From: CAWUEX02 sp038148375
GTDB taxonomy: Bacteria; Pseudomonadota; Alphaproteobacteria; Rhodospirillales; Rhodospirillaceae
DNA length: 64,000 nt
NCBI GenBank assembly: GCA_038148375.1
Contig: JAYQVH010000015.1
Span: 1 to 64,000, forward strand
Direction: 5' to 3'
The position numbers and the translations under genes were made by a program. Below the pieces are notes generated by a model. That model was not told the DNA's origin and ran no database searches. It saw only the letters and a list, made by a program, of their open reading frames with translations. How positions within the stretch are numbered: the stretch's first letter is position 1; every line of letters starts with the position of its first letter. This document shows positions 1 through 10,609 of this stretch, in pieces.

Positions 1-1960
1 CGCGGGTGACCGAGAACTGCTGGCCGACTTCTTCCAGCGTGTGGTCGGTGTTCATTCCGATGCCGAAGCGCATGCGCAGCACGCGTTCCTCGCGCGGCGT
101 CAGGCTGGCGAGCACCCGGGTGGTGGTTTCGCGCAGGTTGCCGTGAATCGCGGCGTCGATCGGCTGTACGGCGTTTTTGTCTTCGATGAAATCGCCGAGG
201 TGGCTGTCTTCCTCGTCGCCGATCGGCGTTTCCAGTGAGATCGGCTCCTTGGCGATCTTCAACACCTTGCGCACTTTCTCGAGCGGCATTTGCAGCTTTT
301 CCGCCAACTCTTCCGGTGTCGGCTCGCGGCCAATTTCGTGCAGCATCTGTCGCGATGTGCGCACCAGCTTGTTGATGGTTTCGATCATGTGCACCGGAAT
401 ACGGATGGTGCGCGCCTGGTCGGCGATCGAACGGGTGATAGCCTGCCGGATCCACCACGTCGCATAGGTCGAGAACTTGTAGCCGCGGCGGTATTCGAAT
501 TTGTCCACCGCCTTCATCAGGCCGATGTTGCCTTCCTGAATGAGGTCGAGGAATTGCAGACCGCGGTTGGTGTACTTTTTCGCGATGGAGATCACCAGGC
601 GCAAGTTGGCCTCGATCATTTCCTTCTTGGCTTTGGACGCTTCCCGCTCGCCCTTCTGCACCGTGGATACGACACGGCGCAACTCGGAAATGGACAAGCC
701 GGCAACCTCGGACACTTCGGCAACGCCTTTGCGGAGATCCTCGATCTCGGGTTTGAACTTCTGCCCAAAATCTTTCCAGCCTTTGGCGGAGAGACGGCGC
801 ACCCGCGCCAGCCACTTGGGATCGAGCTCGCTGCCGTAGTAATGCTCCATGAAGTTGTCGCGCTTGACCTTGGCCTTGGTGGCCAGCTGCATCAGCTGGC
901 CTTCCATGATCATCAGCGAGCGGTTGAGGTCGTTCATTTGCTCGACCAGATAATCGATACGCGCGTTATTCAGGTGCACGTCCTCCATCATCTGGATGAG
1001 CTCGCTCTTGTATTTCTGATAGCGCTTTTCCGTCGCCTTAGGGACTTCCTCGCCGGCACCGAGCGCGGTCAGCCGCTGGTCCTGGGCGCGCTTCATTTTG
1101 GTGTAGATGCTGGCGATCTTCTCGAAGGCTTCGACCACCTTCGGCATCAGCTCGGCTTCCATCGCCGACAGCGAGACGGCGCCTTCGTCCATATCATCGT
1201 CGTCGGAATTGTCGTCGCTGCTTTCGGACTCCGTGTCCTCGCCGTCCTCTTCGTCTGACTTGGCTTTCTTGTCTTCGGCCTTTTTCTCTTCGGGCTTGGC
1301 CGCGCCCGGCTGCGCGGCGGCGCCGCCGGCGCCGGGGGCCGCAGCGTTATTGTTATTATTGTTGTTGGTGCTGTCGTTGCCGCCGTAGGTGGCGTCCAGA
1401 TCGATGATGTCGCGCAGCAGCATCTTGCCGTCGATCAATGCGTCGTGCCACGCCAGCAGCGCGCGGATGGTCATGGGGCTTTCGCAAATGCCGCCGATCA
1501 TCATGTTGCGGCCGGCTTCAATGCGTTTCGCAATGGCGATTTCGCCTTCGCGGGAGAGCAGTTCGACCGAGCCCATTTCGCGCAGGTACATGCGCACGGG
1601 GTCATCCGTGCGGCCGACATCGCTGTCGCCGACGTTGCCGGTCGGTGTCGACTCTTTCTCGTCGTCGTCTGAGTCGCTTTTGTCCTTGGCGCTGGCGGAA
1701 CTGTCGTCGTCGTCCTGGTCTTCTTCTTCGACGACATTAATGCCCATTTCCGAGAGCATCGACATGGTGTCTTCGATCTGCTCCGAGCTCATTTCCTCGG
1801 AGGGCAGCGCGTTGTTCAGCTCCTCATACGTGATGTAGCCTTTTTCTTTGGCTTTCTGGATGAGCTTTTTAACGGATGCATTGGTGGAGTCGAGCAGCGG
1901 GCTGTCGCCTTCTTCGCGCTCTTCTTTCTTTGCTGGTTTGGCTGCGGTTTTGGTCGCCAT
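1..1960 (-). CDS. rpoD: RNA polymerase primary sigma factor RpoD (sigma-70), 3' end off the window
   Basis: Primary sigma factor that directs core RNA polymerase to housekeeping promoters. The minus-strand frame opens with ATG at 1960 after a GGGAG ribosome site and stays open to the left edge (about 653 codons). In order it shows a short basic start, region 1.1, region 1.2 with the DDPVRMYLREMG motif, a long non-conserved insert, region 2 with RGLQFLDLIQEGNIGLMKAV and the YKFSTYATWWIRQAITRSI segment (2.3-2.4), region 3 with EELAEKL, and the start of region 4 (TPREERVLRMRFG). The insert is unusually low in complexity: a run of seven Asn, then an Ala/Gly/Pro stretch, then Lys- and Asp/Glu-rich blocks. 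It lies 133 bp downstream of dnaG on the same strand, the usual dnaG-rpoD arrangement. The stop and last part of region 4 are outside the window. Confidence 0.97.
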   Translation of the reverse strand, partial: MATKTAAKPAKKEEREEGDSPLLDSTNASVKKLIQKAKEKGYITYEELNNALPSEEMSSEQIEDTMSMLSEMGINVVEEEDQDDDDSSASAKDKSDSDDDEKESTPTGNVGDSDVGRTDDPVRMYLREMGSVELLSREGEIAIAKRIEAGRNMMIGGICESPMTIRALLAWHDALIDGKMLLRDIIDLDATYGGNDSTNNNNNNNAAAPGAGGAAAQPGAAKPEEKKAEDKKAKSDEEDGEDTESESSDDNSDDDDMDEGAVSLSAMEAELMPKVVEAFEKIASIYTKMKRAQDQRLTALGAGEEVPKATEKRYQKYKSELIQMMEDVHLNNARIDYLVEQMNDLNRSLMIMEGQLMQLATKAKVKRDNFMEHYYGSELDPKWLARVRRLSAKGWKDFGQKFKPEIEDLRKGVAEVSEVAGLSISELRRVVSTVQKGEREASKAKKEMIEANLRLVISIAKKYTNRGLQFLDLIQEGNIGLMKAVDKFEYRRGYKFSTYATWWIRQAITRSIADQARTIRIPVHMIETINKLVRTSRQMLHEIGREPTPEELAEKLQMPLEKVRKVLKIAKEPISLETPIGDEEDSHLGDFIEDKNAVQPIDAAIHGNLRETTTRVLASLTPREERVLRMRFGIGMNTDHTLEEVGQQFSVTR

Positions 1961-1998
1961 GGAGCGTCCGTCTCCCTTACGTTAGTCCTATCCGCGCA

Positions 1999-2019
1999 AA
2001 CCCATTCAATGAAAGGGTT
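1999..2019. repeat. Inverted repeat in the dnaG-rpoD gap
   Basis: A 21-nt near-perfect inverted repeat with arms AACCC-A-TTCA and TGAA-A-GGGTT around a single A, with one A/A mismatch inside the stem. It lies about 40 bp in front of the rpoD start and could be an operator or an RNA hairpin in the rpoD leader. It has no T-run on either side, so it does not look like an intrinsic terminator. Confidence 0.5.
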
Positions 2020-2034
2020 GCGCCCCCCGGTACC

Positions 2035-2075
2035 GTCTCCAGCGGAGACGAAGTGCCCCAGTCTCCACTGGAGAC
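2035..2075. repeat. Two tandem identical-arm palindromes upstream of rpoD
   Basis: Two perfect inverted repeats, GTCTCC-AGC-GGAGAC at 2035-2049 and GTCTCC-ACT-GGAGAC at 2061-2075, spaced 26 bp start to start. The arms are identical and only the 3-nt centres differ. The 11 bases after each palindrome are also similar, so this is a diverged 26-bp tandem duplication. Position between dnaG and rpoD suggests a paired operator or two RNA hairpins in the rpoD leader; neither is shown. Confidence 0.7.
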
Positions 2076-2093
2076 AAAGTATCCTAGCCGCCG

Positions 2094-3896
2094 TCAGTTG
2101 CCGTCGTCGGTCGTCTGCCCCTCGGTTCTCAAGCTCCGAAACACCGCGAACGCGGAGTCTGTCGGATCGTTGATCACGTCGTCCGCGGCACGCCGGATAT
2201 CGGCTTCCAGGTCGCTGCGGTGACACAACGAAAACGTGTGATCCCACCCTTTCGTTGCGTCTTCGAGAGTTGCTTCGGGACGCGCGAAACCGGCGTGAAC
2301 GTAAACCTCTGAACTTATTAGTTTCTTCAGCTCTGCGGCGAACCCCAGTCCGGCTAAATGGGCCTCTAGATCCGGAAATTCAAGGTTCGGCGACTGCGAG
2401 AGGTGCATTAAGGCCGATTGTCTAAGGGAGTCAAGGCGCGAATCGGCGAAGGCCATGCCCCCGAGACGTTCCTCGACATGGTCGAGAAGCGCCGGATGGG
2501 TAATCAGCGTCGCCAACAGAATGCGGTGGCGCAGGTGCTGACCGTCGTGCATGGGCTGGCGGGCGGCGCCTGAACCCGAAGGCCGCGGCGATCTGCCCTT
2601 GGTCCAGGCCGCGCGTGCGGGGCCGGATCGTGCCGGCCGAAACAAATCGAAGGTTTTGTCGCGCAGCAAGCGGCGGTAATGGCCCTGGACCGAGCCGTTC
2701 TGGATTTGGCCGGACAGATCGTCGACATCCTTTTCCAGTGCCGCCCGGCGTTCCGGCGTATCGATGGCGCGCCCCTCGGTCAGCTTGCGCCACATGATTT
2801 CCGACAACGGCAGTGCGCCATCGAGTACGGCGCGCAGAGCATCGCGGCCATCCGACTTGATGAGGTCGTCCGGGTCCTGGCCCGCGGGGAGGAGCGCGAA
2901 ACGCAGGGACCGACCAGGCTCCAGGATCGGCAGGCAGCGCTCGGCGGCGCGCAACGCAGCTTTGCGCCCGGCGGCGTCGCCGTCGAAGCAAAGCACAGGC
3001 TCCGGCGCGATACGCCACAGCAGCAAAATCTGGTTTTCCGTCAGCGCCGTGCCCAACGGCGCGACCGCGTTTTTAATTCCGGCCTCGGCCATGGCGATGA
3101 CGTCCATGTATCCTTCGGCGACGATGATCTCGGCTTTGTCGGAGGCGTCTTTGCGTGCCTGGGCCATGCCGTAGACAACGCTACCTTTATGAAACAGCGG
3201 CGTCTCCGGTGAGTTCAGGTACTTCGGTTCGCCCTGACCCATGACGCGGCCGCCGAATGCAACGGGCCGGTTGCGCGCATCGCAGATCGGGAACATCACG
3301 CGCTCGCGGAAAAAGTCGAAGGACGGACGGTCGTCCTGACCCGGTGAGAGAATCCGCGCTTCGATCGACACGTCCTCGGGAATATTTTCCCGCGCCAATG
3401 CCGCCTTCAGCGCATTGCCGCCCGGCGCGTAGCCGAGACGGTAGGTCTTGATGATGGCGTCGCTGAGCCCGCGGTCTCTCAAGTAGTCGTACGCCGCGCG
3501 GCCTTCGGGAGAGCGCAGTTTCTGTTCGTAAAAATGAGTGGCGAACTCGACTGCGTCCTGCAGTGTCGCGCGGCGTTTAAATTTCTGCGCCTCTTCTGGC
3601 GTCGCGCGCGGCACTTCCAGTCCGGCTTCTTCCGCCAGTCGCTCGACCGCTTCCGGAAAACCCAGGTTCTGGGTCTTCATCAGATAGGTGAAGATGTCGC
3701 CGTGCTCGCCGGACGAGAAGCAGTGGTAGAAGCCCTTCTGGTCGTTGACCGTAAACGACGGCGTCTTCTCGTTGGTGAACGGGCTCAGGCCGACGAACTC
3801 GCGGCCGCGGCGCTGCAGCTTAACGTTGCGCGACACCACCGAAGACACCGGCAATCGGGTGCGTATTTCGTCGAGGAACTCAGGAGGAAACGACAT
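2094..3896 (-). CDS. dnaG: DNA primase DnaG
   Basis: Makes RNA primers for replication. The 600-residue protein has the N-terminal zinc-ribbon fold (about 35-65), the RNA-polymerase core with the TOPRIM segment EGYMD (261-265) and FDGDAAG (305-311) whose acidic residues bind metal, and a C-terminal helicase-binding part. The zinc site is degenerate: the positions expected to be Cys, His, Cys, Cys are Ser38, Thr41, Cys59 and Ser62, so only one ligand remains. From memory, other alphaproteobacterial primases have a similar SPF...FSS variant, so this is probably lineage-specific rather than damage. The ATG at 3896 follows a purine-rich GGGAGACGG stretch. Next gene downstream on the same strand is rpoD. 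Confidence 0.97.
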   Translation of the reverse strand: MSFPPEFLDEIRTRLPVSSVVSRNVKLQRRGREFVGLSPFTNEKTPSFTVNDQKGFYHCFSSGEHGDIFTYLMKTQNLGFPEAVERLAEEAGLEVPRATPEEAQKFKRRATLQDAVEFATHFYEQKLRSPEGRAAYDYLRDRGLSDAIIKTYRLGYAPGGNALKAALARENIPEDVSIEARILSPGQDDRPSFDFFRERVMFPICDARNRPVAFGGRVMGQGEPKYLNSPETPLFHKGSVVYGMAQARKDASDKAEIIVAEGYMDVIAMAEAGIKNAVAPLGTALTENQILLLWRIAPEPVLCFDGDAAGRKAALRAAERCLPILEPGRSLRFALLPAGQDPDDLIKSDGRDALRAVLDGALPLSEIMWRKLTEGRAIDTPERRAALEKDVDDLSGQIQNGSVQGHYRRLLRDKTFDLFRPARSGPARAAWTKGRSPRPSGSGAARQPMHDGQHLRHRILLATLITHPALLDHVEERLGGMAFADSRLDSLRQSALMHLSQSPNLEFPDLEAHLAGLGFAAELKKLISSEVYVHAGFARPEATLEDATKGWDHTFSLCHRSDLEADIRRAADDVINDPTDSAFAVFRSLRTEGQTTDDGN

Positions 3897-3940
3897 GGCG
3901 GCCGTCTCCCGACAGGATGGGCGCGCCGGGTGGCGCCGCC

Positions 3941-4396
3941 CTACGCAAGATTTTCTTTGACGACCGAACTGGCGCGGCCGAAATCCATCCGGCCGGCGTA
4001 GCGCTCTTTGAGAGAGGCCATAACCCGGCCCATGTCCTTCAAGCTGGAGGCGTCGAGCTCATCGATCGTCTCGGCCACCACGCCGCGAATGGCATCGTCG
4101 TTCATCTGCTCGGGCATGAAGCCTTTGATGACATCGATTTCCTGCTGCTCGCGCTCCGCGAGTTCGCAGCGCCCGCCCTGCTCGTACATGGCGATGCTTT
4201 CCTTGCGCTGCTTCACCATCGACTGAAGCATCTCAAGGATTTCCTGTTCATCGACACCGTCCGTGTTGCCGCGGCCGCGCGCGCAAATGTCGCGGTCTTT
4301 CAGTGCGGCGAGGATCAATCGGATGGTGGCGAGTGACTGCTGATCTTTATTGCGAAGCGCATTTTTCATCGCTTCGTTGAGTTCTGTGCGCAACAT
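3941..4396 (-). CDS. YqeY-like protein (GatB/YqeY domain)
   Basis: A 151-residue protein matching the GatB/YqeY domain over its whole length: an N-terminal helix with KNALRNKDQQSLATIRLILAALKDRD, a central acidic helix with DEQEILEMLQSMVKQRKESI, and a C-terminal part with KGFMPEQM and MGRVMASLKERYAGRMD. The domain is the tRNA-binding tail of the GatB amidotransferase subunit; stand-alone versions have no firmly known function but recur next to dnaG and rpoD in alphaproteobacteria, as here (44 bp upstream of dnaG, same strand). No strong ribosome site precedes the ATG at 4396. Confidence 0.93.
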   Translation of the reverse strand: MLRTELNEAMKNALRNKDQQSLATIRLILAALKDRDICARGRGNTDGVDEQEILEMLQSMVKQRKESIAMYEQGGRCELAEREQQEIDVIKGFMPEQMNDDAIRGVVAETIDELDASSLKDMGRVMASLKERYAGRMDFGRASSVVKENLA

Positions 4397-4771
4397 GGAA
4401 AAGGAGTTCCAATGGCGAAGTTAAGGGGAAAATCTAACGTATTCGGCAGACCAACGCAAAGGCTTCCGGGCCAACCTCAAGCCGTTGTTTTTAATAACAA
4501 ATGCAAGGGCAATGCGAGGCTTGACTCGGCCATGTCGATTGCTTATCAACCGGCCAATTTGCCGAAACGCAAAGCCTATGTGGGGCGGTTCGCGCCGCTT
4601 CGCAAGCCCGGGTCCAATCCCGCCATTGTCAGGTCAACCGCCACCGGTTGAAACCATCGCTGCCGAGGCTCCTCGGCGCGCACCAGACAGGCAAGCCTGA
4701 GACCCGGGAGAAACGGCGCGCGTGCCGGCTGGAAACCCGGGCCCATTCGGGCCCCAAGAAATCGGACTCGT
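4397..4771. promoter_or_regulatory. Divergent yqeY / carA gap with structured carA leader
   Basis: This 375-bp gap carries the promoters for two divergent transcripts, but no clear -35/-10 pair could be fixed. Near carA it holds strong hairpin potential: GCCGAGG-CT-CCTCGGC at 4662-4677 and GGGCCC-ATTC-GGGCCC at 4739-4754, and the 7-mer ACCCGGG occurs twice 23 bp apart (4712 and 4735), so alternative pairings are possible. No T-run follows these stems and no clear ribosome site precedes the carA ATG. A leader that controls carAB is plausible but unproven. Confidence 0.4.
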
Positions 4772-5980
4772 ATGCCGGAGGCCAACATCAATACCGCTCC
4801 GCCGAAGCCGCAAGGCGCGACGGGGGTATTGGTTCTGGATGACGGTTCTGTTTTTTGGGGCAAAGGTCTCGGCGCCACCGGCGCGAAAGTCGGCGAAGTC
4901 GTCTTCAACACCTCGATCACCGGCTACCAGGAAGTCCTGACAGACCCGTCCTACGCCGCGCAGATCATCACCTTTACCTTCCCGCACATCGGCAATGTCG
5001 GCGCCAACCCCGAAGACATGGAAAGCACGACGCCCGCGGCCCGCGGCTGCATCGTGCGCATGGACATCACCGACCCGGCCAACTGGCGTGCCACGCAGCA
5101 TCTCAATGACTGGCTCAAGAGTTACGACTTTGTCGGCCTCGCCGGTGTCGACACCCGCCGCCTGACCGCGCGCATCCGCGATGGCGGCGCACCGACGGGC
5201 GTCATCGCCCACGATCCGGACGGCAATTTCGATCTCGCCGCCTTGCTGGCCGAAGCCCAAGCCTGGCCCGGCCTGGAAGGCATGGACCTGGCCAAAGAGG
5301 TCACCTGCCGCCAGACCTACACCTGGACCGAAACCCGTTGGACCCTCGGCGAAGGCTTCGGCGATCTCGAAAAGCAAGACACCGCGCCGGCCTTCCATGT
5401 CGTTGCCATGGACTTCGGCGCCAAGCGCAACATCTTGCGCTGTCTAGCCGGCACCGGCTGCAAGGTCACGGTCGTGCCCGCAACGGCGACCGCCGAAGAC
5501 GTGCTGTCCCACAATCCCGACGGCATTTTCCTGTCCAACGGTCCCGGCGATCCGGCGGCGACCGGAGAATATGCCGTGCCGGTGGTGCAGGAACTGATTG
5601 AGAGCGGCAAGCCGGTGTTCGGCATCTGCCTCGGCCATCAGATTCTGGCGCTCGCGCTGGGGGCGAAGACCTACAAGCTCAAGCTCGGCCATCGCGGCGG
5701 CAACCAGCCGGTGAAGGATCTCGAAACCGGCAAGGTGGAAATCACCTCGCAGAATCACGGCTTCTGCGTCGACCGTGACAGCCTGCCCAAGGGCGTGATC
5801 GAAACCCACCGCTCGCTGTTCGACGGCATCGTCGAAGGGCTGCGCGTGGATGGCAAGCCCGTGTTCTCCGTTCAATATCACCCGGAAGCGTCGCCCGGCC
5901 CGCAGGACAGCCATTACCTGTTCGAGCGGTTCGCCGAATCCGTCGCCGCCGCAAAAACCAAAACGTCCAAAAGCGCCTGA
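4772..5980 (+). CDS. carA: Carbamoyl-phosphate synthase small (glutaminase) subunit
   Basis: Hydrolyses glutamine and passes ammonia to CarB for carbamoyl phosphate, the shared precursor of arginine and pyrimidines. The 402-residue protein has the N-terminal CPSase small domain (GYQEVLTDPSY at 52-61, GCIVRMD) and a class-I glutaminase domain with the nucleophile Cys286 in GICLGHQ and the partners His370 and Glu372 in QYHPEASPGP. It is followed by carB after only 3 bases, so the pair is one operon. No good ribosome site precedes the ATG, and the leader can fold strongly. A start further inside is unlikely because the family similarity begins near residue 15. Confidence 0.97.
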   Translation: MPEANINTAPPKPQGATGVLVLDDGSVFWGKGLGATGAKVGEVVFNTSITGYQEVLTDPSYAAQIITFTFPHIGNVGANPEDMESTTPAARGCIVRMDITDPANWRATQHLNDWLKSYDFVGLAGVDTRRLTARIRDGGAPTGVIAHDPDGNFDLAALLAEAQAWPGLEGMDLAKEVTCRQTYTWTETRWTLGEGFGDLEKQDTAPAFHVVAMDFGAKRNILRCLAGTGCKVTVVPATATAEDVLSHNPDGIFLSNGPGDPAATGEYAVPVVQELIESGKPVFGICLGHQILALALGAKTYKLKLGHRGGNQPVKDLETGKVEITSQNHGFCVDRDSLPKGVIETHRSLFDGIVEGLRVDGKPVFSVQYHPEASPGPQDSHYLFERFAESVAAAKTKTSKSA

Positions 5981-5983
5981 CCC

Positions 5984-9253
<3,270 letters not shown>

Positions 9254-9272
9254 TCTAGGTACCAGACGTTAT

Positions 9273-9312
9273 ACGCCCCGCTTGGTTCATAGGAGCAGGG
9301 CGTTTTTCTTTT
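9273..9312 (+). terminator. Intrinsic terminator after carAB
   Basis: A 10-bp stem, ACGCCCCGCT at 9273-9282 with AGCAGGGCGT at 9294-9303 (one mismatch), loop of 11 nt, followed by TTTTTCTTTT. It sits 20 bp behind the carB stop and in front of greA, so greA probably has its own promoter or depends on read-through. Confidence 0.85.
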
Positions 9313-9337
9313 GTGCATTAAGTAATGAGGACACGTC

Positions 9338-9811
9338 ATGGAAAAGGTTCCGATGACGACAGAAGGGTTGGCGCCGCTGCAGGACGAGTTGAGACGTCTG
9401 AAGTCGGAAGAGCGGCCCGCGATTATTAAAGCAATCTCCGAAGCTCGCGAACACGGCGATCTATCGGAGAACGCTGAGTATCATGCGGCGAAAGAGCGCC
9501 AGGGATTTGTCGAGGGCCGTATTCAGGAACTCGAGGACATCATCAGCCGTGCCGACGTTATCGACGTGTCCAAGCTGTCGGGCTCGACCGTGAAGTTCGG
9601 CGCGACCGTCACCGTCGCCGACGAAGACACGGATGAAGAAGTGACTTATCAGATCGTTGGACCGTATGAGGCCGATCTGGCGAAGAAGCGCATTTCGATT
9701 CAGTCGCCGATCGCGCGCGCGCTGATCGGCAAGTCTGTCGGTGAGAGCACGGAAGTGAAGGCCCCCGGCGGCATCAAAGGCTACGAAGTCATCGACATCA
9801 AATACAAATAA
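9338..9811 (+). CDS. greA: Transcript cleavage factor GreA
   Basis: Rescues backtracked RNA polymerase by stimulating cleavage of the nascent RNA. At 157 residues it has normal length: an N-terminal antiparallel coiled coil with the acidic tip in EHGDLSENAEYHAAKERQG (residues about 37-55, which enters the secondary channel) and a C-terminal FKBP-like domain ending in SPIARALIGKSVGESTEV and the GGIKGYEVIDI motif. The ATG follows GAGG at a normal distance. The gene is convergent with the lrp-type regulator, with a tandem repeat between the two. Confidence 0.97.
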   Translation: MEKVPMTTEGLAPLQDELRRLKSEERPAIIKAISEAREHGDLSENAEYHAAKERQGFVEGRIQELEDIISRADVIDVSKLSGSTVKFGATVTVADEDTDEEVTYQIVGPYEADLAKKRISIQSPIARALIGKSVGESTEVKAPGGIKGYEVIDIKYK

Positions 9812-9825
9812 GGGCGGGAGGGATT

Positions 9826-9918
9826 AGCTTTCGCCTTCGCCGGCGTCGGGCCGGTCAGCTCTCGCCTTCGCCGGCTTCGGGCCGGTCAGCTCTCGCCTTC
9901 GCCGGCTTCGGGCCGGAC
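9826..9918. repeat. Tandem repeat, three 31-bp units, over the end of the lrp gene
   Basis: Three head-to-tail copies at 9826-9856, 9857-9887 and 9888-9918, nearly identical (a few substitutions). Each unit contains the hairpin CCGGC-(5 nt)-GCCGG. The right-most unit encodes the last residues of the Lrp-type protein including EAGEGES and its stop; the other two are non-coding copies of that 3' end. Because 31 is not a multiple of three, the copies do not extend the reading frame. The array fills the convergent gap behind greA. Confidence 0.9.
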
Positions 9919-10386
9919 GGTGATCGGCACACCGGACAGGCGCTTCGAACTGCGAATCGCCAGGGCGGATTTCACCTGCGCCACGTTCGGCGCGGCCGTC
10001 AGCTTGGACGTCACGAACTTCTGATATTCGTCCCAGTCGCGGGCAACGATTTTCAGAAGGAAATCGGTTTCGCCGGCGAGCATGTGACACTCCCGCACTT
10101 CCGGCCATTCGTTGACCATTTTTTCAAACGCGATCAGATCCGCTTCGGCCTGGCTGTTGAGCCCGACATGCGCGAAGACGGAGACGTTGAAGCCGAGCAG
10201 CACGGGATCGAGGTCGGCATGGTACCCTTTGACGAAGCCCGCCTCCTCCAGCGCACGCACGCGGCGCAGACAGGGCGGCGCGGAAATCCCCGCGCGCTTG
10301 GCCAATTCGACATTGGTGATTCGGCCGTCGTCTTGCAGATCGCTGAGAATTTGTCTGTCGATGCGATCGAGTTTAACGCGTTGCAT
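9886..10386 (-). CDS. Lrp/AsnC family transcriptional regulator
   Basis: A 166-residue DNA-binding regulator that responds to amino acids or related ligands. It has an N-terminal winged helix-turn-helix (LDRIDRQILSDLQDDGRITNVELAKRAGIS, CLRRVRALEEAGFVKGY) and a C-terminal RAM/AsnC ligand domain (ECHMLAGETDFLLKIVARDWDEYQKF). An upstream in-frame extension exists, but the ATG at 10386 has a GGAGAG site just in front and matches the family start, so it is preferred. It diverges from trxB; such regulators usually act on a neighbour or on themselves. The gene's last codons lie in the 31-bp tandem repeat. Confidence 0.93.
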   Translation of the reverse strand: MQRVKLDRIDRQILSDLQDDGRITNVELAKRAGISAPPCLRRVRALEEAGFVKGYHADLDPVLLGFNVSVFAHVGLNSQAEADLIAFEKMVNEWPEVRECHMLAGETDFLLKIVARDWDEYQKFVTSKLTAAPNVAQVKSALAIRSSKRLSGVPITVRPEAGEGES

Positions 10387-10609
10387 ATGCTCTCCACCGT
10401 CAGCGTGTGACGGCGTCCCGTACCCTACGAGGCGCAATAATATTACAAGCGCGAGCAAAAAAGCGACCGAAATTGTCGAGTGGTCCGGTCCGGCAAAAAT
10501 TCCGGAATGTGGCAGGAATGGCGGTACCCCCGCGCTTGTTTCACCGGGTGCCGCCACCTATGTTACCGCTCCTTTTATCGACTGATTCTGCCTGAAAGTT
10601 CCGTTTGTT
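10387..10609. promoter_or_regulatory. Divergent lrp / trxB control region
   Basis: This 223-bp gap must hold promoters for both genes. The only distinctive element is an AT-rich patch around 10436-10448 with the perfect 8-bp palindrome TAATATTA (10438-10445) in an otherwise GC-rich region, a possible binding site for the adjacent Lrp-type protein. No convincing sigma-70 box pair was found. Confidence 0.3.

Noticed and set aside
290..1258. A 322-codon plus-strand frame over rpoD.
   Set aside because: The minus strand encodes RpoD regions 1 to 4 without break; the plus-strand frame is a shadow.
4412..4651. A 79-codon plus-strand frame in the yqeY/carA gap with an AAGGAG 5 bases before its ATG.
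   Set aside because: The product is basic, without family or signal, and the start region is the mirror of the yqeY start. It could be a leader peptide, but nothing supports expression.
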